Source of the DNA: Myxococcus llanfairpwllgwyngyllgogerychwyrndrobwllllantysiliogogogochensis
Lineage (GTDB): Bacteria > Myxococcota > Myxococcia > Myxococcales > Myxococcaceae
NCBI RefSeq assembly: GCF_006636215.1
Contig: NZ_VIFM01000030.1
Location: forward strand, 1 to 64,000
Reading direction: 5' to 3'
Length of the DNA: 64,000 bases
Made by a program: the position numbers and the translations under genes. The notes under the pieces are model-generated. The model saw only the letters and a list, made by a program, of their open reading frames with translations. It was not told the origin of the DNA and did no database searches. Positions 31,075 through 45,877 of the stretch are shown here, one piece after another. Position 1 is the first letter of the stretch. Every line of letters begins with the position of its first letter.

Positions 31075-32238
31075 ATGCCTACGATTCGTGACGACGAGAT
31101 TCCCAGCGCCACCGGCATCCCTTCTGGAGCCCGGCGGACGGACTTCGTCCCGCCCCCCACGCTGGCGGTGACCGAAGAGCTGCTGCACGCTTTGCCGAAG
31201 ACGGACCTGCACTGCCACCTGGATGGCTCGATGCGGGTGAAGACCATTCTCGAGCTCGCCGAGCAGCAGAAGGTCAAGCTGCCCTCGGACACCGTGGACG
31301 GACTGGCCAAGGCCATCCACATGGGTGAGGTCTGCGAGAGCCTGGAGGAGTACCTCGTCGCGTTCGACGTGACGCTCTCCGTGCTCCAGACGGCGGATGC
31401 CCTCTACCGCGCGGCCTATGAGCTGGCGGTGGACGCGGCGGCGGAGAACGTGCGGTGGCTGGAGGTGCGCTATTCGCCCGCGCTGCACCTGCAGAAGGGC
31501 CTGAAGATGACCACCGTCATCGACTCGGTGCTCGAGGGCCTGAGGGTGGCCAAGCGCGAGACGGGCATCAAGTGCGGCGTCATCGTCTGCGGCATCCGCC
31601 ACATCAATCCGCAGACGTCCATGCGGCTGGCGGAGCTGTCGGTGGCCTACAAGAACCGGGGCGTCATCGGCTTCGACCTCGCGGGCGCCGAGGCCAGCTT
31701 CCCGGCCAAGGACCACAAGGACGCCTTCCAGCTCATCCTGAAGAACAACGTCAACTGCACCGCCCACGCCGGCGAGGCGTATGGCCCCGAGTCCATCTCC
31801 CAGGCCATCCACAACCTGGGCTCGCACCGCATTGGCCACGGCACGCGGCTGCGCGAGGACGGGGACCTGCTCAACTACGTCAACGACCACCGGATTCCGC
31901 TGGAGGTCTGTCCGACGTCCAACGTGCAGACGGGCGCGGTGTCGAGCCTCGCAGCGCACCCGTTGAAGTTCTACTTCGACTACGGCCTGCGGGTGACCAT
32001 CAACACCGACAACCGCCTCATCACCGACACCACGGTGACGAAGGAGCTGTGGGTGGCGCACAAGGAACTCGGGCTGTCGCTCGATGACCTGGCCACCATC
32101 ATCGTCTCCGGCTTCAAGAGCGCCTTCCTCCCCTTCCGCGAGAAGCAGGACATGCTGCGGCTGGTGAACGAGGAAATCGCCACCACGCTGGCCGCCTTCG
32201 ACAAGAAGCGGCATGTGCCCGTGAAGCAGCCCGCGTGA
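31075..32238 (+). CDS. add: Adenosine deaminase
   Basis: A 387-aa protein with AAGGAAGG upstream of the ATG at 31075. Metal site HCHLDGS (LPKTDLHCHLDGSMR), HAGE in NCTAHAGEAYGPESI (His and catalytic Glu), HRIGHGTRL and the late Asp in VTINTDNRLITDT (usually TDDP; here TDN). SNVQTGAVSSLAAHPLKFYFDYGL is also typical. Converts adenosine to inosine in purine salvage. The second Asp of the usual SLNTDDP is Asn, as in some family members. A perfect inverted repeat follows the gene. Confidence 0.92.
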   Translation: MPTIRDDEIPSATGIPSGARRTDFVPPPTLAVTEELLHALPKTDLHCHLDGSMRVKTILELAEQQKVKLPSDTVDGLAKAIHMGEVCESLEEYLVAFDVTLSVLQTADALYRAAYELAVDAAAENVRWLEVRYSPALHLQKGLKMTTVIDSVLEGLRVAKRETGIKCGVIVCGIRHINPQTSMRLAELSVAYKNRGVIGFDLAGAEASFPAKDHKDAFQLILKNNVNCTAHAGEAYGPESISQAIHNLGSHRIGHGTRLREDGDLLNYVNDHRIPLEVCPTSNVQTGAVSSLAAHPLKFYFDYGLRVTINTDNRLITDTTVTKELWVAHKELGLSLDDLATIIVSGFKSAFLPFREKQDMLRLVNEEIATTLAAFDKKRHVPVKQPA

Positions 32239-32291
32239 TGGCGTAGCCTCCGCTGCGTGCGCGGCGTCATCGGTCGCGCGCCGGTGTCCAT

Positions 32292-32317
32292 ACCGGAGGC
32301 TCTCGCGAGCCTCCGGT
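32292..32317. terminator. Hairpin between add and the SDR gene
   Basis: Perfect 11-base arms (32292-32302 and 32307-32317) with a TCGC loop, 54 bases after the add stop. No T-run follows, so termination would be weak or factor-dependent. Confidence 0.55.
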
Positions 32318-32342
32318 GCCGTGGACCGCGAAGGAGGCGCAC

Positions 32343-33122
32343 ATGGACCTGGAGCTGGGTGGCAAGGTGGTGTTGGTGACGGGCGGCTCGGACGGGCTGG
32401 GGGCGGCGGTGGCCCGACGGCTCGTCCGGGAAGGGGCGCGAGTGGCCTTGTGTGCCCGGGGCGCGGAGCGGCTGGAGGCCACGGCCACGGCCCTGCGCGC
32501 GGAGGGTGGCGATGTCCTCGCGGTGCAGGCGGACGTGTCCAAGGCGTGGGAGGTCGAGCACTTCGTGGACGCGGCCCATGCGCGGTGGGGGCGGGTGGAC
32601 GCGCTGGTGAACAACGCCGGCACCGCCTCGGCCCGTCCGTTCTCCTCGGTGACGGACGCGGAGTGGGAAACGGACCTCCAGCTCAAGTTGTTCGCGGCGG
32701 TGCGAGCGTCGCGGCACGTGCTGCCTCACCTGAGCGAGTCCGGGGGAGGGTCCATCGTCAACGTGCTTTCGATTGGCGCGAAGTCTCCGGGGGCGCAGTC
32801 CACGCCGTCCTCGGTTTCGCGCGCGGCGGGCATGGCGCTGACGAAGGCGCTGTCGAAGGAGCTGGGGGCGAAGAACATCCGCGTGAATGCCGTGCTCGTG
32901 GGCATCATCGAGAGTGGCCAGTGGGTGCGCCGGGCGCAGGAGCTGGGCAAGTCGGTGGAGTCGTTCCAGGCGGAGATGGCGCGCAACGCGGGCATTCCCC
33001 TGGGGCGGGTGGGCCGCGCGGAGGAGTTCGCGGACGTCGTCGCCTTCCTGCTGTCGCCTCGGGGCGGCTACATCAGTGGCGCGGCCATCAACGTCGACGG
33101 TGGCCTGTCCGGGGCGGTGTAG
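32343..33122 (+). CDS. Short-chain dehydrogenase/reductase family protein, catalytic Tyr-Lys missing
   Basis: A 259-aa classical SDR. TGGSDGLGAAVARRLV is the coenzyme loop, DVLAVQADVS and LVNNAGTA are standard, and GGYISGAAINVDGGL is the C-terminal signature. Where YxxxK should stand (after SIVNVLSIGAKSPG) the sequence reads PSSVSRAAGMALTKAL, so Tyr is Ser and Lys is Arg. It is therefore either an atypical enzyme using other residues or a non-catalytic binding protein. The gene is monocistronic, with GGAGG upstream of the ATG. Confidence 0.88.
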   Translation: MDLELGGKVVLVTGGSDGLGAAVARRLVREGARVALCARGAERLEATATALRAEGGDVLAVQADVSKAWEVEHFVDAAHARWGRVDALVNNAGTASARPFSSVTDAEWETDLQLKLFAAVRASRHVLPHLSESGGGSIVNVLSIGAKSPGAQSTPSSVSRAAGMALTKALSKELGAKNIRVNAVLVGIIESGQWVRRAQELGKSVESFQAEMARNAGIPLGRVGRAEEFADVVAFLLSPRGGYISGAAINVDGGLSGAV

Positions 33123-33400
33123 TCCCGACGGAGTGACGGCGACGTGCTGCTCGCGGCCGCATGGCTCTTCGTCGCGCGGGCAAGGCCGTCCTGTGAAGAG
33201 AGCCGCGACCTTGGATGAGGCGTGGCCGCTCCGGTGGACTGTTTCGTCAGGCCCCGGGGCGCCCTGCGTCCCTGCGCGGTGAGGATGGCTTTCGAGCCGT
33301 CCGGCGACCGCGGCTGCTGACCCAAGGTCCACCATCTCTCTTCGCCACGTCTCCCCGAGCCGCTCGCATGCGAGCACCGGGGCATTCCCTGAGTTGGGTC

Positions 33401-34825
33401 ATGCAGCCGAAACTGAATCGGCTCCTGCGGGCGCTTGCCCGCGAGGGGCTCGAGGTGACCTATGACGGTCACCTCTACACCGTGCGCCTCCACGGTGACG
33501 CGAACGCGCCACCCGCCGAGGTGCTTCTTCCCCCGGACCTGCCCGTCGAGGGCAAGGCCTTCCAACAACTCGCACAGCTCGCGGCCCTGAAGCACCCGGG
33601 CGGTGGCGAGGTGCTGCGCGTGCGCGCCACCCCTGATTTCCACCCGGGCGACGCCGGTGTGGCCATCGGCTCGGTGCTGCACACGCGGGGTCTCGTCGTC
33701 CCGGGCGCCGTGGGCACCGACATCAACTGCGGCATGCGCTTGCACGTCGCGGACCTCTCCGTGGAGGACTTCCTGGCTCGACGCGACGACTTCGTCGAGC
33801 GCATGAAGGGCCACTACTTCTTCGGCACGAGGGACGTGGCGATGTCCTCGCGTGCGTCCACGGCCCTGCTGCGCGACGGCATCCCAGGCTGGCTCCTGGA
33901 GACGCTGGACGCACCGCTGGGCTGCGCGCGAACGGCGGACCTGGGGCAGCTCGACGCGGAGGTGAGCCGCATCCACCTGGGCGGCGCGCTGCGAGGAAAC
34001 CCGAGCTGGGCGCCGGACGCACTCACCCGTGAGGGCGTGGTGCGCGACGCGGGCCTGGGCACCATTGGCGGAGGCAACCACTTCGTCGAGGTGCAGCGCG
34101 TGGAGGCCGTCGAGGACCGGGCCCGAGCCTGGGAGTGGGGCGTGCGAGAGGGGCAGCTCGCGTTCATGATTCACACCGGCAGCCGCGACGTGGGCAAACA
34201 CGTCGGGGTCGCCTGGCGTGAGCGCACCCGCAAGGCGTGGCCACAAGGGGCTCCCTTCCCGGAGAGCGGCATCCTCCCCCTGGCCGACGAGGCGCTCGTC
34301 TCCGGCTACCTGGAGGCGGAGGCCACGGCCGCCAACTACGCCTTCCTCAACCGCCTGCTGCTCGCGGAGCTTCTGCGACAGACGCTGCGCGAGCTGTTCG
34401 GAGACGTGGAGGCACCGCTCGTCTACGACGTTCCGCACAACCTCACCCTCCCGTACGAGGGGGGCTGGTTGGCGCGCAAGGGGGCCTGCCCCGCGGGCGC
34501 CGAACAGCCCGTCATCATTCCCGGCTCCATGGGCGCCACGTCCTTCCTCATGGTGGGGTGTGGCGATGCGCGGGCGCTGGAGTCCGCGTCGCATGGGGCC
34601 GGGCGGGCGCGCTCGCGCTTCTCCCTGTCTCGCGGTGGGGCGGACCAGAGCGAGGCGGCGCTGGGGCTCAAGGGCGTGGACTGCATCACCCTGCGCTCGG
34701 AGCGGCGGGTGGAGGAGGCTCCGGCCGCCTACAAGCCCATCCGTCCGGTGGTGGACTCGCAGGTGAAGGCGGGCATCGTCCGCGAGGTGGCGCGGCTGGC
34801 GCCCCTGCTCACCTTCAAGGCGTGA
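33401..34825 (+). CDS. rtcB: RtcB-family RNA ligase
   Basis: About 474 aa from ATG 33401 (33368 is an alternative). RtcB motifs are present: TPDFHPGDAGVAIGSVLHTRGLVVPGAVGTDINCGMRL (metal Asp, Cys and the GxDIxCG segment), GGGNHFVEVQRVE, MIHTGSRDVGK, VPHNLTLPYEGGWLARKGACPAG (HN guanylylation-adjacent region), GSMGATSFLMVG and SASHGAGRARSR (the conserved SHGAGR with guanylylated His). RtcB joins 2',3'-cyclic phosphate and 5'-OH RNA ends, repairing cut tRNAs. In other bacteria rtcB sits beside Ro and Y RNA genes; here a Y RNA lies 3.5 kb away. Monocistronic. Confidence 0.93.
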   Translation: MQPKLNRLLRALAREGLEVTYDGHLYTVRLHGDANAPPAEVLLPPDLPVEGKAFQQLAQLAALKHPGGGEVLRVRATPDFHPGDAGVAIGSVLHTRGLVVPGAVGTDINCGMRLHVADLSVEDFLARRDDFVERMKGHYFFGTRDVAMSSRASTALLRDGIPGWLLETLDAPLGCARTADLGQLDAEVSRIHLGGALRGNPSWAPDALTREGVVRDAGLGTIGGGNHFVEVQRVEAVEDRARAWEWGVREGQLAFMIHTGSRDVGKHVGVAWRERTRKAWPQGAPFPESGILPLADEALVSGYLEAEATAANYAFLNRLLLAELLRQTLRELFGDVEAPLVYDVPHNLTLPYEGGWLARKGACPAGAEQPVIIPGSMGATSFLMVGCGDARALESASHGAGRARSRFSLSRGGADQSEAALGLKGVDCITLRSERRVEEAPAAYKPIRPVVDSQVKAGIVREVARLAPLLTFKA

Positions 34826-34949
34826 GCATGACGACTGGGGGACGGTGCGGCGCCATTTCGCTTGGTGCCCGCACCGCCTCCTGGTTGGAATGCGCGCCGT
34901 CCCGGGCCGTGGGCCCGCGCACCCTTCACGTGTCATGGGAGCTGGAAAC

Positions 34950-35417
34950 ATGGAGAACGTATACGGAGCCCCCGCGGGAGACGGCTTCCCTGGCACGAAC
35001 CCGAAAGAGGCCGTGTCCCTGCCGGCCATCCTCCTGATGGTCACCTCCGCGGTGACGTTCCTGTGGGCGCTCACCAACATGGCGACGCCCGTGGGTCCGG
35101 AGCAACTGGACCAGATCTACAACGACCCGAACCTGGCGCGTTACCGGGACGCGATTGATCAGAACAGGGAGACCATCGAATGGTTCGTCTCCATGGGCGG
35201 CCGGTTGGCGACGTTCGGCCCCGTCGTCCTCCTCAATGCGCTCACCTTCTTCGGTGCGTTCAAGATGCGGCAGCTCCAGAGCCGTGGACTGGCCATGGCG
35301 GGTGCCATCGCGTCGCTCGTGCCATGCTGTGGCACCTGCGGCTGTCTCGCCCTGCCCATCAGCATCTGGGCGCTGGTGGTGCTGGCCAAGCCCGAGGTCA
35401 AGGCCGCCTTCAGGTAG
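34950..35417 (+). CDS. Small integral membrane protein, unknown
   Basis: A 155-aa protein from the ATG at 34950 (34935 possible). Three hydrophobic stretches: LPAILLMVTSAVTFLWALTNMA, LATFGPVVLLNALTFFGAFKM and AGAIASLVPCCGTCGCLALPISIWALVVL. The last holds a CC-x-x-C-x-C cluster. The layout resembles DUF4190-like/two-to-three-helix proteins common in myxobacteria, and no function is known. Its 3' end overlaps that of the GNAT gene by 8 bases. Confidence 0.75.
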   Translation: MENVYGAPAGDGFPGTNPKEAVSLPAILLMVTSAVTFLWALTNMATPVGPEQLDQIYNDPNLARYRDAIDQNRETIEWFVSMGGRLATFGPVVLLNALTFFGAFKMRQLQSRGLAMAGAIASLVPCCGTCGCLALPISIWALVVLAKPEVKAAFR

Positions 35418-35943
35418 ACGTCATCGCCCCGGCGCTTGGCTCGCGTCGCGAGGAGAGCATGGGCCTGCGCTTCTGCATCCGCACGCAGGCCAGCTGCACC
35501 CGTTGCGTCAACGGCCGTTTGGCCGGGTGCAGCGACACGTAGCCGCGGTGCCGGTAGAAGTCCTCCGCGTTGAGGCTGGCATCCAGGCCCAGCAGCGGCG
35601 TGCCGCCCCCCCAGGCCACCGACTCCAGCGCGGCGAGCAGACGGGAGCCGACGCCGTGGCCCACCTCGTCCGGCACCACGTAGAGGGCCTCCAACTCTCC
35701 GGCGCGGGAATCGAGCTGGCCAAAGCCCACCAGCCGTCGGCCTCGCTCCGCCACCAGCACCGTGCGGGGCCGGTCCGGCCGGAGGTAACCCTCTGGCCGC
35801 AGCAGGCTCACCCAGGTGTTCAGCTCATCGGGGGCATAGACACCCTGGCACAGCGTCTCCACCGCCTCGGTGTGGACACGCCACAGCGCGCGACGGTCCG
35901 AGTCGCGCGCTGGCCGCAGGTGAAGGCCCCCCGATGAGCCCAT
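35410..35943 (-). CDS. GNAT-family N-acetyltransferase
   Basis: A 177-aa protein with a typical GNAT core: LRPARDSDRRALWRVH, then beta4-beta5 in GFGQLDSRAGELEALYVVPDEVGHGVGSRLLAALE, where VGHGVGSRL is the acetyl-CoA loop (R/Q-x-x-G-x-G/A), and LDASLNAEDFYRHRGY. Substrate unknown. Starts 7 bases after the glgC stop and is probably co-transcribed with it. Confidence 0.88.
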   Translation of the reverse strand: MGSSGGLHLRPARDSDRRALWRVHTEAVETLCQGVYAPDELNTWVSLLRPEGYLRPDRPRTVLVAERGRRLVGFGQLDSRAGELEALYVVPDEVGHGVGSRLLAALESVAWGGGTPLLGLDASLNAEDFYRHRGYVSLHPAKRPLTQRVQLACVRMQKRRPMLSSRREPSAGAMTST

Positions 35944-35950
35944 GGTCGCC

Positions 35951-37180
35951 TCACACCACTTTCATGCCCTTGGGAATCACGACGACGCCATCCGGTGTGA
36001 CGTGGAAGCGCCGCTTGTCCTCCACCGGGTCGTAGCCAATGGTCGTCCCCGGCGGAATCTCCACGTTCTTGTCGATGATGGCCTTCCGGATGCGGCTGCG
36101 GCGGCCGATGGTGACGTTCTCGAAGAGGATGGACGCCTCCACTTCCGAGTACGAGTTGACGCGCACCTTCGGGGACAGCACGGAGCGATTCACGTGCCCG
36201 CCGGAGATGATGCAGCCCTCGGCCACCAGCGAGTCCGTGGCGTGGCCGACCCGCTGGTTGTCCTTGTCCGCGAAGACGAACTTGGCCGGCGGGTAGTTGT
36301 TGGACTGCGTGTGGATGGGCCAGCGGTCGTTGTACAGGTTGAAGACGGGGTCCACCTCCACCAGCTCCATGTTGGACTGGTAGTACACGTCGATGTTCCC
36401 CACGTCCCGCCAGTAGCCGCGCTCCTTGCCCTCCTGCCCGGCGATCTCGTTCTGCGCGAAGTCGTACACGTACACCGGCGCCGTCTTGTACATCTGGCTG
36501 ATGATGGACTTGCCGAAGTCGTGAGCGCTGGTCTCGTTGGCCGCGTCGCGCACCACCTCCTGCACCAGCACCTCGGTGGTGAAGAGGTAGTTGCCCATGG
36601 AGGCCAGGCACATCTTCGGGTTGCCCGGCATGGGCGGCGGGTCCTTGGGCTTCTCCAGGAACGCGCGCATGCGCCCGTCGGGGCCCACGTCGATGATGCC
36701 GAACTCGCGCCCCTGCTCAATCGGGACGGGGATGGCCGCCACGGTGCACGCGGCCCGCTTGGACATGTGGAAGTCGAGCATCTGCCGCGTGTCCATCCGG
36801 TACACGTGGTCCGCGCCGAAGACGAAGATGAAGTCCGGCTCCTCGTCGGTGATGATGTTGAGGTTCTGGTAGATGGCGTCGGCGCTGCCTTTGTACCAGT
36901 CCACGCCGGTGCGCATCTGCGCGGGCACCGCCTCCACGTAGTGGCCCAGGAAGGCGGACATCCGCCAGGCGCGGGACAGGTGGTTGTTGAGCGAATCGCT
37001 CTTGTATTGGGTGAGCACCTTGACCCGGTAGACACCCGAGTTGGTGAAGTTGGAGAGGGCGAAATCGATGATGCGGTAGCGTCCCCCGAAGGGGACGGCG
37101 GGCTTGGCCCGCTCACGGGTGAGGGGCTCCAGACGCGTACCCGCGCCGCCCGCCAGAATCATCGCCAGGACTTTGGACAT
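35951..37180 (-). CDS. glgC: Glucose-1-phosphate adenylyltransferase
   Basis: A 409-aa protein. [38 protein letters not shown] is the nucleotidyltransferase start with the allosteric/ATP Lys and Arg residues. [12 protein letters not shown] has the catalytic Asp, EFGIIDV and FLEKP follow, and [20 protein letters not shown] is the glucose-1-P site. The C-terminal left-handed beta-helix begins at [38 protein letters not shown]. Makes ADP-glucose for glycogen or trehalose. It precedes a GNAT gene and is divergent from the FHA-GGDEF gene. treY/treX lie 14 kb away. Confidence 0.96.
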   Translation of the reverse strand: MSKVLAMILAGGAGTRLEPLTRERAKPAVPFGGRYRIIDFALSNFTNSGVYRVKVLTQYKSDSLNNHLSRAWRMSAFLGHYVEAVPAQMRTGVDWYKGSADAIYQNLNIITDEEPDFIFVFGADHVYRMDTRQMLDFHMSKRAACTVAAIPVPIEQGREFGIIDVGPDGRMRAFLEKPKDPPPMPGNPKMCLASMGNYLFTTEVLVQEVVRDAANETSAHDFGKSIISQMYKTAPVYVYDFAQNEIAGQEGKERGYWRDVGNIDVYYQSNMELVEVDPVFNLYNDRWPIHTQSNNYPPAKFVFADKDNQRVGHATDSLVAEGCIISGGHVNRSVLSPKVRVNSYSEVEASILFENVTIGRRSRIRKAIIDKNVEIPPGTTIGYDPVEDKRRFHVTPDGVVVIPKGMKVV

Positions 37181-37407
37181 AGTTGGGCCGGACGTTAGTC
37201 CGCCCCCCTCGGGCGACAAGGCCGCCGAGGCCTGCTCGGTTGCCTTCGTTGAGTGCCCAACCGCCCGCCCACGTCCTCCACTCCGGGCCGGACTCCCCAG
37301 ATGTGGGACATGGTCGCCGTCGGGGTCTTCCTGGGAGCGACGGGAAGCACGGTTCCCGCAGGGGTTACTTGGCTTCCGAAAAGGGGGTCGTGATAGCCTT
37401 GGCGGCG

Positions 37408-38286
<879 letters not shown>

Positions 38287-38288
38287 TC

Positions 38289-38447
38289 ATGGCGCAGGGC
38301 GAACAGGGACCTTCCAAGCTGGCGCGGCTGGTGCTCGTGCTGCTCGGGTTGAGCTTCCTGGGCGCCGCGTGGGTGTGGAGTCACCGCTCGGAGCCCTGGG
38401 CGGGGAAGATGGTGGACCGCGCCCGCGAGTCGGTGGGGCAACGCTAG
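38289..38447 (+). CDS. 52-aa single-pass membrane protein
   Basis: ATG 2 bases after the stop of the FHA-GGDEF gene. MAQGEQGPSKLARL is followed by a hydrophobic segment (VLVLLGLSFLGAAWVW) and a charged tail (KMVDRARESVGQR). Tight spacing suggests co-translation with the cyclase. Function unknown; a membrane tether or regulator of the cyclase is possible but unproven. Confidence 0.65.
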   Translation: MAQGEQGPSKLARLVLVLLGLSFLGAAWVWSHRSEPWAGKMVDRARESVGQR

Positions 38448-38829
38448 GTCCGCCTCAATCGCGCGACGCGGCTCCGGTTGCTCCCGATTCCCTGCTGACG
38501 GCTCGGAGCCCCGGCCGCTGTGCGAGGCTTGGAGTGTGCCCTGGCTCGCCGTCACGGCGTGCTCGGGCCCGTCCAGGTGTCAGGCGCGCTAGAGAGCGCT
38601 GAGGTCGAGACGGCACGCCCGTGGATGATGCGCCGTGGCCGGCGTGTCACGCAGGCGTGCGCCTGGTGTGCGGCGACGACGCTCCAGGCAGGCAGCCCCC
38701 TGTGCCTGGTAGGCCACCCCGGTGTCATGGACGCACGTGCATGGCGTCTGGGCTCCACGGGTTGGAATCGACGATGGGGAAGCGTGAGTCCCCTGGATGG
38801 AAGCACTGAAAGTGGGAGAGGGTGACGTG
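38448..38829. other. Intergenic region before the MFS gene
   Basis: About 380 bases with no supported gene. GC-rich, no good hairpin-plus-T terminator or large palindrome was seen. It must carry the promoter of the MFS gene. Confidence 0.5.
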
Positions 38830-40383
38830 ATGATGAAGTCCCAGGATGCGGTGGGCGGAGCGCCTCCCCTGGCGGGACGCAAGGAGTGGATTGGTCTGGT
38901 GGTGCTCGCGCTCCCCACGCTGCTCATCTCCGTGGATGTCAGCGTGCTCTATCTGGCGCTGCCGCACCTGAGCGCGGAGCTGGGGGCGAGCAGCGTGCAG
39001 CAGCTGTGGATCATGGACATCTACGGCTTCATGCTCTCCGGCCTGCTCGTGACGATGGGCACGCTGGGAGACCGCATCGGCCGGCGCAAGCTGCTGCTGA
39101 TAGGGGCCTCGGCCTTCTGTCTCGCGTCGGTGGCGGCGGCGTACTCCCGCACTCCGGAGATGCTCATCGCCTCGCGTGCCGCGCTGGGCATGGCTGGCGC
39201 GACGCTGATGCCCTCCACGCTGGCGCTCATCAGCAACATGTTCCAGGTGCCACGGCAGCGCTCGCTGGCCATCGCCGTGTGGCTCAACTGCTTCCTCCTG
39301 GGCATGGTCGTCGCGCCGCTGCTCGGCGGGCTGCTGTTGCAACACTTCTGGTGGGGCGCCGCGTTCCTGATGGGCGTCCCGGTGATGGGGGTGTTGCTGG
39401 TGGCGGCGCCGCTGTTGCTCCCCGAGTACAAGGACCCCGCGGGAGGCCGTGTGGAGCTGACCAGCGTGGTGTTGTCGCTGGCCGCGATTCTCCCCACCGT
39501 CTACGGCCTCAAGCAGCTGGCCCGATATGGCTGGCATCCGCTGCCCGCCGCCGTGCTGCTGGGAGGACTCGCCCTGGGTGTGGTGTTCGTCCGGCGTCAG
39601 GGGCGGCTGGCCCATCCCCTGTTGGACCCCCGGCTGTTCGCGAACCGTGCGTTCAGCGCGACGCTGGTCATCATGCTGTTCATGGCCATCTGCTCGGGCG
39701 GGATGGCCTTGCTCGTCCCCATGTACTTCCAGTTGGTGGCGGGGCTGTCGCCCCTGGACGCAGGGCTGCGGATGGTGCCGCAGATGGTGGGGATGATGGC
39801 GAGCTCACTGCTGGGGCCCTTCATCATCCGGCGGATGCGCCCGGGCTTCATCATGGCCGCGGGGCTGATGTTGTCGAGCCTGGGCTATGCGGTGATGACC
39901 CAGGCGGACAGCGTGGGTGGAGGCATGTTGCTGGTGGTCGGCACCGTCGTGGCGGCCATCGGCTTCGCGCCCATGGCCGTCCTGGGCACGGACCTGGTGG
40001 TGGGCTCGGCGCCCCCGGAGAAGGCAGGCTCCGCGGCCTCGGCCTCGGAGACCGCCAATGAGCTGGGCTTCGCCCTGGGCGTCGCGCTGATGGGCAGCCT
40101 GGGCACCTTCATCTACCGGAAGCGGATGGACACGGTGGTGATGCCCGACATCCCGATGGAGGTCGCCGACCGCGTCCGAGAGAGCCTCATTGGCACGGCG
40201 GCCGTGGTGCCCTCGCTCCCACCGTTGCTCCAGGCTTCCCTGCTGGGGGCCGCGCGGGAGTCCTTCACCGTGGGACTCAACACCGCCGCGGCGATTGGCG
40301 CGGGGGTCTTCCTCGCGCTCTCGGTGCTCGCGGCCGTGACGTTGCGGAACGTCCGTCCGGGGCACCACACCGGAGATGGGTGA
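38830..40383 (+). CDS. MFS drug efflux transporter, DHA2 (14-helix) type
   Basis: About 517 aa from the ATG at 38830 (an upstream ATG at 38797 is in frame). Motif D1 LPTLLISVDVSVLYLALPHLSAELGASSVQQLWIMDIYGFMLSGLLVTMGTLGDRIGRRKLLL, with motif A GDRIGRRK, matches the QacA/SmvA/LfrA group. Fourteen hydrophobic segments can be counted, with motif C-like sequences in helix 5 (GMVVAPLLGGLLL). Proton-driven export of cationic drugs or dyes is likely. There is no adjacent TetR gene, which is unusual for this group. A GC hairpin follows the stop. Confidence 0.9.
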   Translation: MMKSQDAVGGAPPLAGRKEWIGLVVLALPTLLISVDVSVLYLALPHLSAELGASSVQQLWIMDIYGFMLSGLLVTMGTLGDRIGRRKLLLIGASAFCLASVAAAYSRTPEMLIASRAALGMAGATLMPSTLALISNMFQVPRQRSLAIAVWLNCFLLGMVVAPLLGGLLLQHFWWGAAFLMGVPVMGVLLVAAPLLLPEYKDPAGGRVELTSVVLSLAAILPTVYGLKQLARYGWHPLPAAVLLGGLALGVVFVRRQGRLAHPLLDPRLFANRAFSATLVIMLFMAICSGGMALLVPMYFQLVAGLSPLDAGLRMVPQMVGMMASSLLGPFIIRRMRPGFIMAAGLMLSSLGYAVMTQADSVGGGMLLVVGTVVAAIGFAPMAVLGTDLVVGSAPPEKAGSAASASETANELGFALGVALMGSLGTFIYRKRMDTVVMPDIPMEVADRVRESLIGTAAVVPSLPPLLQASLLGAARESFTVGLNTAAAIGAGVFLALSVLAAVTLRNVRPGHHTGDG

Positions 40384-40411
40384 AGCGCCGCCCTTCGTGT
40401 GGGGCGGCGCT
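40384..40411. terminator. Bidirectional hairpin between convergent genes
   Basis: Perfect 10-base arms (40384-40393 and 40402-40411) starting directly after the MFS stop and 20 bases from the epimerase stop on the other strand. No T-run in either direction. Confidence 0.6.
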
Positions 40412-40431
40412 CCTCACCGTGCGCGAAACGC

Positions 40432-41456
40432 TCAGGTGCCTTCGCGCAGGTCGCCGAGCCGGCCCTTGGTGCCGGGCAGGCTCCCGGGCGGCAGCTTCCC
40501 GTAGATGTGCTTCACGGTGTCGACCAGCGTCTCCTGCACGTCGCGCGCGCGGAAGCCCAGCTCGGCCTCCGCCTTGCCGGCGTCCAGCCAGAAGTAGTGC
40601 TCGCCAATCTCCACTTCCTGCGGATCCAACGGCGCGGGCGTGCCGCGCAGCTTCGCCCAGCGCTCCAGCAACTGGCCGCCCAGGATGTTCATCTGCGCGG
40701 GCAGCCGCAGCCGGGGCGCGGGCACGCCGGTGAGGCGCTCCAGCCGCTGGAAGAACTCCCGGGTCGTCATGTTCACGCCCATCAGGTGGCGGCCGTACAG
40801 CTCGCCCCGGGTGAGCGCCTGGTGGAACGCCTCCGCGGCGTCGCGCACGTCCACGAAGGAGATGCCGCCACCCGGCATCGCCGGAATCTCCCGGTTGAGG
40901 AACTTCACCACCGTCCACGTCGACGACAGCCGGTCATCCCCCGGCCCCATCAACAGGCTGGGGTTGAGCACCACGAGCGGAATGGCGTGCTTGCGGCAGT
41001 ACTCCAGCGCCAGCTTCTCCTCGTAGATTTTGGAGATGTAGTACGGCCACCGCGCTACCACGGTAATCGGATAGTCAGCGGACTCGTCGAAGACCGCCTC
41101 TTCCTTCGAGACCGCCGTGGTGCCGGACGTGGACGCGAGGACGACGCGCTTCACGCCCGCCTCGCGCACGTCGCGCAAGAGCTCTCGCGTGCTGTCCACG
41201 TGCAGCTCGAACATCTTCCGGGCGTCCTTCGGCTGGAAGGAGACGAGCCCGGCGAGGTGATAGACGCCCTCCACGCCGTCCAGCGCGCGGCGCACCGCGT
41301 CCCGGTCCTTCAAGTCACCCGCGACGTACTCCGTGCCCGCATACGCCGGCCCCGTCGGACGCGAGCGCCCGATGAGGCGCACCGTGTGGCCCGCTGCCAC
41401 CAGCTTGGGCACCAGATGCGTGCCCAGGAACCCCGTGCCTCCGGTTACGAGCAGCT

Positions 41457-41460
<4 letters not shown>
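40432..41460 (-). CDS. NAD-dependent epimerase/dehydratase-type SDR, ether-lipid operon
   Basis: A 342-aa extended SDR. VTGGTGFLGTHLVPKLVAAG is the Rossmann loop, VEGVYHLAGLVSF follows, and ASTSGTTAVSK then YYISKIYEEKLALEY supplies Ser and the Y-x-x-x-K pair (YISK). SFVDVRDAAEAFHQAL is typical. Similar to dihydroflavonol-4-reductase/HpnA-like reductases. Its start overlaps the stop of the elbD-like gene by 4 bases, so it is the last gene of the operon and may reduce or modify the lipid intermediate. Confidence 0.85.
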
Positions 41461-45869
<4,409 letters not shown>

Positions 45870-45877
45870 GTCCGGCC

